Below, piece after piece: positions 13,284 to 13,485 of a stretch of DNA of 13,485 bases. Position 1 is the stretch's first letter; every line of letters starts with the position of its first letter. The notes under the pieces are model-generated. The model worked only from the letters and a program-made list of their open reading frames with translations, searched no databases and was not told the DNA's origin. Source of the stretch: Candidatus Aminicenans sakinawicola JGI OTU-1 (GTDB taxonomy: Bacteria > Acidobacteriota > Aminicenantia > Aminicenantales > Aminicenantaceae). The stretch spans positions 30,241-43,725 of the forward strand of contig AWNV01000023.1 in NCBI GenBank assembly GCA_000493965.1, given 5' to 3'. Both the position numbers and the translations under genes were made by a program.

Positions 13284-13485
13284 TCAACAAGAAGTCCGCA
13301 AGAAATAGAGAATCATCCACTCACTCCATTCCTCACGACGCTTGGCATGACAAGAGGGGCAGAATCCGCGGGTCTTGCAGGAAAACATCAGTAATTTTTC
13401 TCTCCCACAATCAGAACACTTTATCCGCGCGAATCCACACTTAGGATTGCCGCAGTCCAGATATTTGTCCACCACTTCCTCAATA
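13284..13485 (-). pseudogene. Truncated IS91-type transposase, N-terminal zinc-binding domain only
   Basis: The frame enters from the right edge (the 5' part is outside the window) and ends at TGA 13286-13284. The visible ~66 residues carry the cysteine-rich zinc-binding domain that begins IS91-family transposases: YLDCGNPKCGFARIKCSDCG, then FSCKTRGFCPSCHAKRREEWSEW. In the family this block is normally followed by a VPHRQ-type sequence and a Y1 HUH nuclease domain. Here it runs into an unrelated tail (ILYFLRTSC) and stops. The other two frames downstream do not restore the family sequence. This points to a truncation or rearrangement junction near 13305-13310 rather than a simple frameshift. 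It is probably a dead remnant. Confidence 0.75.

Overview
The window reads as a chromosomal segment from a moderately AT-rich, probably Gram-negative bacterium. The signs are a lipobox-bearing secreted peptidase, FtsH, pyridoxine 5'-phosphate synthase, a YbbR/CdaR-type exported protein and sigma70-like promoters. Taxonomy cannot be fixed from the sequence alone. The cluster ftsH-folP-cdaA-cdaR-pdxJ, the abundance of metallopeptidase-type enzymes and the short GGQ release-factor-like protein would suit a deltaproteobacterial, Acidobacteriota/Aminicenantota-like or similar anaerobic lineage. This is an inference, not an identification.

Layout. Positions 1-1225 (minus) hold the N-terminal ~408 codons of a DDE transposase that runs off the left edge. 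It is followed by an AT-rich, apparently gene-poor stretch with a possible gene scrap (1226-1556), a small Cys-rich putative zinc-ribbon protein (1557-1847, minus) and tRNA-Ala(GGC) (2055-2130, minus) with its own strong promoter. From 2319 to 8678 a plus-strand run of six tightly spaced genes reads ftsH, folP, cdaA, cdaR (ybbR), pdxJ and an M20-type amidase. It starts at a clear -35/-10 pair just upstream of ftsH. The amidase converges with a minus-strand trio: an M28 lipoprotein peptidase (11714-10101), a PTS EIIA domain fused to a C4 zinc ribbon (10032-9181), and an ArfB/mtRF-R-like GGQ protein (9124-8699). The M28 gene is divergent from an iron-containing alcohol dehydrogenase (11826-13100, plus). 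The right edge carries a truncated IS91-type transposase zinc-binding domain (13284-13485, minus).

How the genes work together. The core run links membrane-protein quality control (FtsH), folate synthesis (FolP), c-di-AMP synthesis with its membrane regulator (CdaA and CdaR) and vitamin B6 synthesis (PdxJ). The M20 and M28 enzymes suggest use of amino-acid or peptide-type substrates. The least conventional gene is the EIIA-zinc-ribbon fusion, which could couple phosphorelay status to a nucleic-acid- or protein-binding module. Next are substitutions at normally conserved active-site positions in CdaA (third residue of the RHR motif) and PdxJ (the Gly-His phosphate-site pair). The two window ends are transposase-derived, so the housekeeping block is bordered by accessory DNA. 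I found no convincing CRISPR array, toxin-antitoxin pair, phage module or new multi-gene defence system.
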